From Hyphomonadaceae bacterium UBA1001 (GTDB taxonomy: Bacteria; Pseudomonadota; Alphaproteobacteria; Caulobacterales; Aquidulcibacteraceae): 9,298 nt of DNA. Shown here one piece after another: positions 1-8,574 of the stretch. The stretch spans positions 1,339 to 10,636 of the forward strand of contig DBAV01000053.1 in assembly GCA_002291875.1 (NCBI GenBank). The letters are read 5' to 3'. Below the pieces are notes generated by a model, which was not told where the DNA came from, did not search any database, and was given only the letters and a program-made list of their open reading frames with translations. The position numbers and the translations under genes were made by a program. Position 1 is the first letter of the stretch, and the number at the start of each line of letters is the position of its first letter.

Positions 1-1293
1 CCGCTGGCCGACCGGCTGCGCCCCGAACGCCTCGATCAGGTGGTCGGCCAGCAGCACCTTTTGGGCCCCGAGGGGGCGATCGGGCGCATGCTGGCGCGCG
101 GGCGTGTGTCTTCGATGATCCTGTGGGGGCCGCCGGGCGTCGGCAAGACCACCATTGCGCGCCTGCTGGCACACGCGGCCGGGCTGGAATACGAGGCCGT
201 TTCGGCGGTGTTCTCGGGCGTGGCGGACCTGCGCAAGGTGTTCGACCGTGCAGAGGCACGCCGGGCCGCAGGTCAGCCAACCTTGCTGTTCGTGGACGAA
301 ATCCACCGTTTCAACCGGGCGCAGCAGGATGCCTTCCTGCCCTTTGTCGAACGCGGCACGGTGGTGCTGGTCGGTGCGACGACCGAAAACCCCAGCTTCG
401 AGGTCAATGCCGCGCTGCTCTCGCGGCTGACGGTGCTGACGCTGCGCCCTCTGGATGAGGCGGCGCTCTCGATCCTGCTGGACCGGGCGCTTGAAACCCT
501 TGAAGCGCCCGTGCCCCTTGCGGACGATGCGCGCGCACTGCTGCTGCGCTATGCGGGGGGCGATGGGCGGCATCTGCTGGGCCTGGTCGAGCAGCTGGGT
601 GACCTGGCGGGCGATGGCCAGCCGATCGAGGCGCCCGCCCTGGCCGCCGCCCTTCAGCGGCGCGCCACCGCCCACGACAAGGACCGCGAGGCGCACTACG
701 ACCTGATTTCTGCGCTGCACAAGGCGATCCGCGGGTCGGACGTGGATGCGGCCCTGTTCTGGCTGGCGCGCATGCTGGAGGGTGGCGAGGACGGGCTGTT
801 CATCGCCCGCCGCCTGATCCGCGCCGCCAGCGAGGACATCGGCACCGCCGACCCGCTGGCCCTGCTGGTGGCCGAAGCGGCGCGCACCGCCTGGAGCGTG
901 CTGGGCCCGCCCGAGGCGGAACTGCATCTGGCGCAGGCGGTCACCCACCTTGCGGCGGCGCCCAAGTCCAACGCCGTCTATGTCGCGTGGAAGGCCGCAC
1001 GCCGCGCCGCGCGTGAACACGCCCACGCCCTGCCGCCCCTGCACGCCCGCAATGCCCCGACCCGGCTGATGACGGCGCTGGGGTATGGCGACGGCTATGT
1101 CTACGACCATGACGAGCCGGGCGGGGTGGCGGGCCTCGATTACCTGCCTGACGGCATGGAACGCCCCGATTTCTATCGCCCGACCGGGCGCGGCGCCGAA
1201 GCGCGCATCGCCGAGCGTATCGAGGTCGCGCGCCAGGCCCGGGCACGCAGACGCAAGGCCGCGCGCGCCCGCCCGGTGGCCGGAGATGCGTAG
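1..1293 (+). CDS. rarA: Replication-associated recombination protein A, AAA+ ATPase (5' partial)
   Basis: RarA (MgsA, WHIP/Werner-interacting family) is a cytoplasmic clamp-loader-like AAA+ ATPase acting at stalled replication forks and in recombination. The reading frame is open from base 1: the first residues, PLADRLRPERLDQVVGQQHL, match the conserved RarA N-terminus, so the true start lies a few codons upstream of the window and the GTG at 40 is internal. Visible are Walker A GPPGVGKTT (127-153), Walker B with the DE of LFVDEIHRFN (around 283-315), sensor-1 GATTENPSF (around 373-400), the linker DKDREAHYDLISALHK (around 676-723), and the tetramerisation-domain motif APKSNAVYVAWKAAR (around 958-1002). 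About 430 residues are present, against about 447 in E. coli, so very little is missing. The stop overlaps the next gene's start as ATGCGTAG. Identification is firm; any special role here is not inferable. Confidence 0.96.
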   Translation, partial: PLADRLRPERLDQVVGQQHLLGPEGAIGRMLARGRVSSMILWGPPGVGKTTIARLLAHAAGLEYEAVSAVFSGVADLRKVFDRAEARRAAGQPTLLFVDEIHRFNRAQQDAFLPFVERGTVVLVGATTENPSFEVNAALLSRLTVLTLRPLDEAALSILLDRALETLEAPVPLADDARALLLRYAGGDGRHLLGLVEQLGDLAGDGQPIEAPALAAALQRRATAHDKDREAHYDLISALHKAIRGSDVDAALFWLARMLEGGEDGLFIARRLIRAASEDIGTADPLALLVAEAARTAWSVLGPPEAELHLAQAVTHLAAAPKSNAVYVAWKAARRAAREHAHALPPLHARNAPTRLMTALGYGDGYVYDHDEPGGVAGLDYLPDGMERPDFYRPTGRGAEARIAERIEVARQARARRRKAARARPVAGDA

Positions 1294-2128
1294 GTCCGGC
1301 CCACAGGGCCCGCAGGGCCACAGCCATCGCGGGACGACCCCGCGCCCGGCCCCGGCGGGGCGGGCTGGCCACCCGCAGGCGCCTTTGCTGGGCGATGCCG
1401 ATCGCGCCTTTGCCCGCTCGCTGGTGATCGAGGAGGCAGGCGACCTGATTGCCTTCGACAAACCCGCGGGCCTGGCCGTGCAGGGCGGCAGCGGGGTCAC
1501 GCGCAGCCTCGAGGACCTGCTGGCGGCGTTCGCGCGCTCGAATGGCAAGCGGCCCAAGCTGGTCCACCGCCTCGACCGCGAGACCTCGGGCGTGATCGTG
1601 GCCGCCCGCACCACCCCCGATGCCGCGCGGCTGTCGGCGGCCTTTGCCGGTCGCACCGTGCGCAAGGCCTATCTGGCGCTGGTGGCGGGCGACACCCCGC
1701 CGGCGCTGATCGAGCTGCCGCTGCTGCGAGGGCGCGATTCGCGCGGCCTTGAGATCATGCGTCCAGTCCCCGGCGGTGGGCCGCTGTCCCAGCCTGCCAC
1801 CACCCGCGTCACCGAACTGGCGCGGCGCGGGCGCCTTGCGGCCGTCCTGCTCGAGCCGGTGACCGGACGCATGCACCAGCTGCGTGCCCACCTGGCCGCG
1901 GTGGGTGCACCCATCCTCGGCGATCCGCGCTATGGCGGTCCTGGTGCCGCCGAAGGCGTCGAGGTGGGCCGGCTGGCGCTTCATGCCGCCGCGCTTGGCC
2001 TGCCCGATCCTGGCGGGGTCCGGGTGCTGCATGCCCCGCTCCCCGCTGACCTGTCCGGCGCCTTTTCCGGGCTTGTTGATCCGGCCGAGGCGCTCCAGCG
2101 CGCCATCGTGACCGCACAGGATGGGTGA
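1286..2128 (+). CDS. RluA/RluC-family RNA pseudouridine synthase (no S4 domain)
   Basis: Isomerises specific uridines to pseudouridine in rRNA or tRNA; which site cannot be told from sequence. From ATG 1286 the protein is 280 aa. The family marks are DKPAGLAVQGG (58-68), HRLDRETSG with catalytic Asp97 (94-102), KAYLALV (128-134) and the C-terminal GRMHQLRAHLAAVGAPILGDPRYGG region (194-218). The catalytic domain begins near residue 45, and the 35-40 residues before it are a Gly/Pro/Arg-rich low-complexity tail instead of an S4 RNA-binding domain. This resembles RluA-type architecture more than RluC. The start overlaps the rarA stop by 8 bp (ATGCGTAG), suggesting translational coupling. GGAG directly abuts the ATG, too close to be an ideal ribosome site, so a TTG at 1385 (residue 34) is an alternative start. 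The family call is firm; the target RNA is unknown. Confidence 0.93.
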   Translation: MRRSGPQGPQGHSHRGTTPRPAPAGRAGHPQAPLLGDADRAFARSLVIEEAGDLIAFDKPAGLAVQGGSGVTRSLEDLLAAFARSNGKRPKLVHRLDRETSGVIVAARTTPDAARLSAAFAGRTVRKAYLALVAGDTPPALIELPLLRGRDSRGLEIMRPVPGGGPLSQPATTRVTELARRGRLAAVLLEPVTGRMHQLRAHLAAVGAPILGDPRYGGPGAAEGVEVGRLALHAAALGLPDPGGVRVLHAPLPADLSGAFSGLVDPAEALQRAIVTAQDG

Positions 2129-2171
2129 ATCGGCGCGCAAGCGCGGCTAAGGCGGGTGAAACGGCCAGCGC

Positions 2172-2176
2172 GGAGG
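2172..2176 (+). promoter_or_regulatory. Ribosome binding site GGAGG deciding the PLP-enzyme start
   Basis: A perfect GGAGG lies 5 nt before ATG 2182. This favours 2182 over the upstream in-frame GTG at 2125, which would add 19 alanine-rich residues that do not look like family sequence. Confidence 0.75.
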
Positions 2177-2181
2177 CTTCG

Positions 2182-3468
2182 ATGGCGGCGGACACCTACC
2201 ACAAGACCAAGATCGGCAACCGCACCCTGCACCCCGAGACCCAGATGATGGGCTATGGGTTCGACCCGCATCTTTCCGAGGGCTCGCTCAAGCCGCCGGT
2301 GTTCCTGACCTCGACCTTCGTGTTCCGGTCGGCCCAGGACGGCAAGGACTTTTTCGACTTCACCGCCGGCCGCCGCCAGCCCGAGCCGGGCCAGACCGCG
2401 GGCCTGGTCTATTCGCGGTTCAACAACCCCAACCTCGAGGTGCTGGAGGACCGACTGGCGCTGTGGGACGGGGCCGAGGCGGCGGCGGTGTTCTCGTCGG
2501 GCATGGCTGCAATCTCGACCGCCCTGTGGGCCTTCCTGCGCCCCGGCGACGTCATCCTGACCTCGCGTCCGCTCTATGGCGGCACCGAAACCCTGATCGA
2601 CCGGACACTGCCGAATTATGGCATCCGCTCGGTCGGTTTTACCGACGGATGCTCGATCGATGCCATTCGCGCGGCGGCCGAGGAGGGGATGGCGCTGGGC
2701 CGGATCGGCATGGTGATGACCGAAACCCCCGCCAACCCCACCAATGGCCTTGTGGACCTGCGCGCCTGCGCCACCATTGCTGACGAGATCGCGGCGGCCC
2801 AGGGCGGCACGCGCCCCCCGGTGGCGGTGGACAACACCTTCCTGGGCCCGGTGTTCCAGCGTCCGCTGGCGGCCGGGGCAGACCTGGCGCTTTATTCGCT
2901 GACCAAATATGTCGGTGGCCATTCGGACCTGGTGGCCGGCGGCATCACCGGCTCGAAGGCGCTGGTCCAGCCGGTGCGCGCCCTGCGCTCGGCGCTGGGC
3001 ACCCAGCTCGACCCCAACACCTCCTGGATGCTGCTGCGCTCGATGGAGACGCTCCAGCTGCGCATGGAGCGTGCCAACGAGAACGCGCGCGAGTTGGCCC
3101 GCTATCTGCGCGTCCATCCCAAGGTCGCCGAGGTCAACTATCTGGGTTTCATCGAGGAAGGCGATCCGCGCCGCGCGGTCTATGACCGCCAGTGCCGCGC
3201 GCCCGGCTCGACCTTTTCGTTCAGCGTCCGGGGGGGCGAGGCCGAAGCCTTCCGCGCGCTCGACCGTCTGCAGGTGATGAAGCTGGCGGTGTCGCTCGGT
3301 GGCACCGAAACCCTGGTGTCACACCCCGCCTCGACCACCCATTCGGGTGTCCCCAAGGCCCAGCGCGACGCCATGGGCATCACCGACGCCCTGATCCGCA
3401 TCAGCGTAGGCATCGAGAATGCCGATGACCTGATCGCCGATCTGGAACAGGCCCTCGCCGCCATCTGA
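2182..3468 (+). CDS. Cystathionine gamma-synthase family PLP-dependent enzyme
   Basis: A 428-aa fold-type I PLP enzyme of the Cys/Met metabolism family (cystathionine gamma-synthase and beta-lyase, O-acyl-homoserine sulfhydrylase, methionine gamma-lyase). Visible active-site elements: YSRFNNPN (77-84, PLP phosphate contact from the neighbouring subunit), SSGMAA (105-110), PLYGGT with Tyr132 stacking on PLP, VDNTF with Asp217 pairing with the pyridine nitrogen, SLTKYVGGHSD with Schiff-base Lys242, SLGGTETLVSHPA (371-383), and substrate-carboxylate Arg407 in IRISVG. Oddities: an extra segment of about 20 residues (55-75) before YSRF, YSRFNNPN where most members have YSRxxNPT, and Gly where methionine gamma-lyase has its Cys two residues after Tyr132. 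It is therefore unlikely to be a classical methionine gamma-lyase. The substrate is undetermined. It starts 53 bp after the synthase gene behind a GGAGG site. Confidence 0.92.
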   Translation: MAADTYHKTKIGNRTLHPETQMMGYGFDPHLSEGSLKPPVFLTSTFVFRSAQDGKDFFDFTAGRRQPEPGQTAGLVYSRFNNPNLEVLEDRLALWDGAEAAAVFSSGMAAISTALWAFLRPGDVILTSRPLYGGTETLIDRTLPNYGIRSVGFTDGCSIDAIRAAAEEGMALGRIGMVMTETPANPTNGLVDLRACATIADEIAAAQGGTRPPVAVDNTFLGPVFQRPLAAGADLALYSLTKYVGGHSDLVAGGITGSKALVQPVRALRSALGTQLDPNTSWMLLRSMETLQLRMERANENARELARYLRVHPKVAEVNYLGFIEEGDPRRAVYDRQCRAPGSTFSFSVRGGEAEAFRALDRLQVMKLAVSLGGTETLVSHPASTTHSGVPKAQRDAMGITDALIRISVGIENADDLIADLEQALAAI

Positions 3469-3481
3469 ACGCGTCCCCCGG

Positions 3482-3518
3482 GCCCGCGCGCTTGCGTTGC
3501 GGCGTGGACCGCGCGGGC
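3482..3518 (+). terminator. GC-rich hairpin after the PLP-enzyme gene (weak terminator candidate)
   Basis: A 9-bp perfect stem, GCCCGCGCG (3482-3490) pairing with CGCGCGGGC (3510-3518), encloses a 19-nt loop 13 bp after the stop at 3468. No T-run follows, so intrinsic termination is doubtful. It may be an mRNA 3'-end stabiliser or chance pairing in GC-rich DNA. The rest of the gap 3469-3576 shows no gene and no convincing promoter. Confidence 0.3.
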
Positions 3519-3561
3519 GCGGCGGGTTAGGGGGGCGGCTGCGTTGCGTCCTCCAGTCGGC

Positions 3562-3567
3562 AAGGGA
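3562..3567 (+). promoter_or_regulatory. Ribosome binding site AAGGGA deciding the udk start
   Basis: AAGGGA lies 9 nt before GTG 3577. That start gives the protein the usual family N-terminus, with the P-loop beginning at residue 9. The upstream TTG at 3544 would place the Shine-Dalgarno-like sequence inside the gene. Confidence 0.55.
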
Positions 3568-3576
3568 TTCCTGCCC

Positions 3577-4219
3577 GTGACCCTGACCATAGCGATCACC
3601 GGTGGCTCGGGGTCGGGCAAGACCACGATCGCGCGCACCCTGGTATCGGCGCTGGCGCCGCTGCGCGCGGTCCTGGTGGCCGAGGACGACTATTACCACG
3701 ACAGCGCGCGCACGCCGGGCTTTGATCCAGCCTCTTATGATTTCGACGTGCCGGCTGCCCGCGATCACGACCTTCTGGTGCGCCATCTGGATGCCTGGCG
3801 CGCAGGGCTGAGTGTCGAGCAGCCGCGCTATGACTTCGAGACCCATTCGCGCCTGGCCCCGACCGTCACGGTCGCGCCGGCCGAAGTGGTTGTGGTGGAA
3901 GGCATCCACGCGCTGGCCGATCCGCGCCTGGTGGCGCGCTTTGACCTCAAGGTGTTCGTCGACGCACCGGCCGACGTACGCGTGATCCGCCGCCTGCTGC
4001 GCGATGTCGAGCAGCGCGGCCGCACGGTGTCGGGCGGGGTGGCGCAATATCTGCGAACCACCCGGCCGGGCCATCTGGCCTGGACCGAACCCTCGCGCCA
4101 GTGCGCCGACATCGTGGTGCAGGGCGGCACCGGAATCGGCAATCCCGCCGCCGATGGCCTTGCCGAGGCGGTCGACACCATCGCCGCTGCGGTACGGGCG
4201 GCACTGCAGGTCCGCGCGC

Positions 4220-4227
<8 letters not shown>
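3577..4227 (+). CDS. udk: Uridine kinase (uridine/cytidine kinase family)
   Basis: Phosphorylates uridine (and usually cytidine) to the monophosphate in pyrimidine salvage, in the cytoplasm. From GTG 3577 it is 216 aa, normal for the family. Walker A GGSGSGKT is at 9-16. Aligning by eye with human UCK2, the key residues are all present: Asp37 in EDDYY (catalytic base), Asp57 in YDFD (ribose), Tyr85 and His90 in PRYDFETHSR (base recognition), VVVEGIHAL (104-112), then the lid arginines Arg139, Arg142, Arg147 and Arg149 in RRLLRDVEQRGR, and Gln157. The late motif EPSRQCADIVV (171-181) corresponds to the PTKKYADVII segment of UCK2. The common HPDA motif after Asp57 is replaced by VPAA. The stop overlaps the next start (GTGCTTGA). 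Phosphoribulokinase is a related alternative, but the nucleoside-site residues argue for udk. Confidence 0.9.
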
Positions 4228-6145
<1,918 letters not shown>

Positions 6146-6213
6146 GCGCCCGCGCCGACGGGGTCCGAGCCGGGGGGGCTTGCGCCGGCGCGCCGACCGA
6201 CGACATTGCGGCC

Positions 6214-6714
6214 ATGGACCACGCTGCTTCGCATGTTGATGCCGATTCCCACCACGACCACGCCGGATGCGGGGACCGCGACCATCTGATGGCTCGCGCC
6301 GAACGGGTGTGCGCGGCCGCCGGGGACACGCTGACCCCGCTGCGCCGGCGCGTGCTGGGGCTGCTGATCGATGCCGGGGGCCCTTCAAAGGCCTATGACC
6401 TGATGGCGCGGGTGTCCGAGGACGGGGTGCCGGCCAAGCCGCCCACGGTCTATCGCACGCTGGATTTCCTGATGCGCCACGGCCTCGCGCACCGCATCGA
6501 GAGCCTGAACGCGTGGGTCGCATGCGGCCACGCCCACGAGCACGGCACCTCGGCCTTCATGATCTGCCGCGAGTGCGGCGCCTCACGCGAGATGGCGGTG
6601 TCGGCGGTGGCCAGTGCACTGCAACAGGCGGCCGGCAGCGCAGGCTTCGTGCCCGACACCACGATCATCGAACTGACCGGGCTGTGCGCCGGCTGCGCCG
6701 CCAGGCGTCCATGA
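6214..6714 (+). CDS. zur: Fur-family zinc uptake regulator Zur
   Basis: A zinc-sensing repressor that normally shuts off zinc importers when Zn(II) is plentiful. From ATG 6214 it is 166 aa. The winged-helix DNA-binding part contains LTPLRRRVL (40-48) and KPPTVYRTLDFL (75-86), the latter nearly identical to E. coli Zur. The structural zinc site has two Cys pairs, C118-x2-C121 and C158-x2-C161. The regulatory site of E. coli Zur (His77, Cys88, His96, Glu111) appears conserved as His93, Cys104, His110 and Glu126. The first 24 residues are unusually His-rich (H3, H7, H13, H14, H16, H24) with Cys19. The start is uncertain: GTG 6142, overlapping the yheS stop as GTGA, is in frame and would add 24 residues; ATG 6289 would remove 25. 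Its stop overlaps the next start (ATGA). No znuABC genes are nearby. Confidence 0.92.
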   Translation: MDHAASHVDADSHHDHAGCGDRDHLMARAERVCAAAGDTLTPLRRRVLGLLIDAGGPSKAYDLMARVSEDGVPAKPPTVYRTLDFLMRHGLAHRIESLNAWVACGHAHEHGTSAFMICRECGASREMAVSAVASALQQAAGSAGFVPDTTIIELTGLCAGCAARRP

Positions 6715-7648
6715 CCGAGGCGAACCAGACGCTGCATCCGGTCTGGCGCGGCGGCGTCAACACCTGGGAATGCGACGAGATGGGGCACATGAATGTGCGC
6801 TTTCATTTCCAGCGCGCCTGGGAGGCGATCGGCGGGCTGGCGCGGCTGATGGCATGGCGGGGGCCCTGCGGGCCGATGCGTCGGCGACCTTGCTGCCGCT
6901 GCGGGCCCATGCGCGGTTCCTGCGAGAGGCAAGGGCGGGGGACGCGCTGTCGGCGGTCGGCGCGGTCGAGACCCTCGATCCGCTTGGCTGCACCCTCTAT
7001 GTCGAGCTGCGCCATGCCGATGGCGCCCCTGCGTCCACCTTCCGCTTCGAACTGGGGCATGTGACCGCACGCGGCCTGCGCGCCTTTGCCTTTCCCGAGC
7101 GCGTGCGCGCGCGGGCGCAGGGTCTGGTGGCGACAATCCCTGCCCATGGGCGCGGGCGCACGCTGGACCTGGCCACCGCCCCTGGCGGGGCCACCAGCCT
7201 GGGCGCGGCGCGCGCCGCCGGCATGACGGCGATCGGCGAGACCGTGGTGCGCCGCGACATGACCGATGGCTTTGGACGCATGCTGGTCGAGCATCATATC
7301 GGGCGCATCTCGGACGGGGTGCCGCACCTTCTGGCCGACTGGCGCGCCGAGGCCGCCCAGGCTGCCGGCGTCGGCAGCGCGCATGCCGGCTCGGCGGTCA
7401 TCGAATACGCGATGACCTTTCATGCCTGGCCGCGCCAGGGCGATCACCTGATGCTGCACTCGGCGCCGCGCGCAGTGGCCGAAAAGGCCTATACCATCGC
7501 CCACTGGATCACCGATCCCGTGACGGGCGAGCCCTGGTGCACCTGCGAGGCGGTGGCGGTCAGCTTCGACCTGCGCACACGGCGCGCGATCGCCCTGCCG
7601 CCCCAGGCGCGTGAGCGCCTCGCCGCCCGGATCATTGCGCCGGAGTGA
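6711..7648 (+). pseudogene. Double-hotdog acyl-CoA thioesterase-like gene with a -1 frameshift
   Basis: ATG 6711 overlaps the zur stop (ATGA) and opens with HPVWRGGVNTWECDEMGHMN, a typical hotdog thioesterase start. Near 6850 the family-like sequence leaves this frame and continues in the -1 frame (GALRADASATLLPLRAHARF onward) to the stop at 7648. The span is 938 nt, one base short of 313 codons; one extra base would restore a protein of about 312 aa. A second hotdog-like half begins around VVRRDMTDGFGRM. Read without correction, the first frame gives a 117-aa product ending at 7064 whose second half is Arg/Cys-rich and non-native. ATG 6854 could restart a 264-aa product. The missing base fits best at 6849-6851 (ATGGC for ATGGGC) or in the G-run 6859-6863. 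Hydrolysis of acyl-CoA or another acyl thioester is inferred from the fold; the substrate is unknown. Sequencing error is a real alternative to true decay. Confidence 0.72.
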
Positions 7649-8468
7649 GCGCGGCGGTTGCCTCGGCGTGACGGCGTGAAACCTCGGCCCAGTTCACGAT
7701 GCCCCACCACGCATCGACATATTCCGCCCGCCGATACTGATAGAGCAGATAGAAGGCGTGTTCCCAAAGGTCATTGCCCAGGATGGGGGTGCCGCGGAAG
7801 GCCTGGGTGTCCATCAGCGGATTGTCCTGGTTGGGAGTCGAGCCCACCTCGAGCCGCCCGTCGGGGCGAACCACCACCCATGCCCACCCCGAACCGAACC
7901 GGCCCATCGACGCCTGCCGGAAGGCTGTGCGCAGGCCCTCCATCGAGCCGAAATCGCGTGTGATGGCGGCCAGCAGCGGCGCGGACGGCGCCCCGCCCTG
8001 GCCGGGCGGTGCCATCACGGTCCAGAAAAAGGCATGGTTCCACAGCCCGCCCGCATTGTTGCGCACCGCAGCCGGCCGGCTCGAGGCGTCGGCCAGGATG
8101 CGCTCGACGGTCAGGCCCTGAAGGGCGGCGTCCTGCGCGACCGCGGTGTTGAGGTTGTTCACGAAGATCTGGTGATGTCCCAGATGGTGCAGCCGCATGG
8201 TGCGGGTGTCGATCACCGGCTCGAGCGCGTCATGCGCATAGGGCAGGGCGGGCAGCGAAAACGGCCCGGGCACGGGCGCAGGCGGGGTGGGGTCCATGGC
8301 ATAGCCTCCGGGCGAGGCTACGGCCTGGGCTGCCGATGGTTCCGTCAGATCGACCGTGCGTTCCCCGGGCGAGGCACACGAGGCCAGGGCGAGGACGGCG
8401 AGGACGACGCCGGCCAGGACGACACTGGAGCGGGCCGACACGGCGGTGGAAATGGGGCGATCTGGCAT
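7632..8468 (-). CDS. Mn/Fe superoxide dismutase with lipoprotein signal peptide
   Basis: Converts superoxide to oxygen and hydrogen peroxide. The 278-aa protein starts at 8468 with GGAG 7 nt upstream. Residues 1-31 form a lipoprotein signal: charged start, hydrophobic VVLAGVVLAVLAL, lipobox LASC with Cys31. A low-complexity linker (about 32-70) precedes a full SOD domain from LPALPYAHDALEP (72-84). The four predicted metal ligands are His94, His145 (NNAGGLWNHAFFW), Asp233 and His237 (NDLWEHA). Gln214 in STPNQDNPLM, with Gly141 rather than Gln in the N-terminal half, favours Mn. Two aromatic positions differ from E. coli SodA: the Tyr34 equivalent is Phe102 (HHQIF) and the Tyr173 equivalent is Phe239 (WEHAFY). 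With Ala after Cys31, the protein is likely anchored facing the periplasm, possibly in the outer membrane. The gene converges on the thioesterase-like gene with a 17-bp overlap. Confidence 0.93.
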   Translation of the reverse strand: MPDRPISTAVSARSSVVLAGVVLAVLALASCASPGERTVDLTEPSAAQAVASPGGYAMDPTPPAPVPGPFSLPALPYAHDALEPVIDTRTMRLHHLGHHQIFVNNLNTAVAQDAALQGLTVERILADASSRPAAVRNNAGGLWNHAFFWTVMAPPGQGGAPSAPLLAAITRDFGSMEGLRTAFRQASMGRFGSGWAWVVVRPDGRLEVGSTPNQDNPLMDTQAFRGTPILGNDLWEHAFYLLYQYRRAEYVDAWWGIVNWAEVSRRHAEATAALTPAQ

Positions 8469-8475
8469 GACGAGG

Positions 8476-8479
8476 CTCC
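8476..8479 (-). promoter_or_regulatory. Ribosome binding site GGAG of the lipoprotein SOD
   Basis: On the minus strand GGAG lies 7 nt before ATG 8468. It supports starting at the lipoprotein signal and not at in-frame codons further upstream, up to 8651, whose residues run backwards into the neighbouring gene and are Arg-rich. Confidence 0.65.
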
Positions 8480-8520
8480 GTGGTGTTGGCAGCGACGCGA
8501 TCTGTGCCCCGAAAACGCGT

Positions 8521-8550
8521 CCGCCCACCCCGCTGTGCCGGGATGGGCGG
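8521..8550 (-). terminator. Hairpin with short T-run between the 160-aa gene and SOD
   Basis: Read on the minus strand, a stem of 7 bp, one mismatch and 4 bp (8550-8539 pairing with 8532-8521) has a 6-nt loop, and TTTT follows 5 nt later (8515-8512). It lies 25 nt past the stop of the 160-aa gene and 53 nt before the SOD start. It could be a weak or attenuating intrinsic terminator. The T-run is short, so confidence is modest. No convincing -10/-35 pair for SOD is visible in 8469-8574. Confidence 0.4.
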
Positions 8551-8574
8551 CGCGCGACAACCTGAAACCTTGTC

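Noticed and set aside
40..42. GTG at 40 as the rarA start
   Set aside because: The 13 codons before it already match the conserved RarA N-terminus, so the gene continues off the window edge.
2125..2127. GTG at 2125 as the PLP-enzyme start
   Set aside because: ATG 2182 has a perfect GGAGG at 5 nt, and the added 19 residues are Ala/Ser-rich with no family resemblance.
941..2140. A 399-codon minus-strand open frame opposite rarA and the pseudouridine synthase
   Set aside because: Shadow of two recognised genes; low-complexity Arg/Gly-rich product with no motifs.
1981..3117. A 378-codon minus-strand open frame opposite the PLP enzyme
   Set aside because: The sense strand encodes all PLP-enzyme active-site motifs; the antisense product has no recognisable family.
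6849..6863. Programmed -1 ribosomal frameshift in the thioesterase gene
   Set aside because: No X-XXY-YYZ slippery heptamer in a suitable phase is visible, and this family is not known to use recoding. A missing base is simpler.
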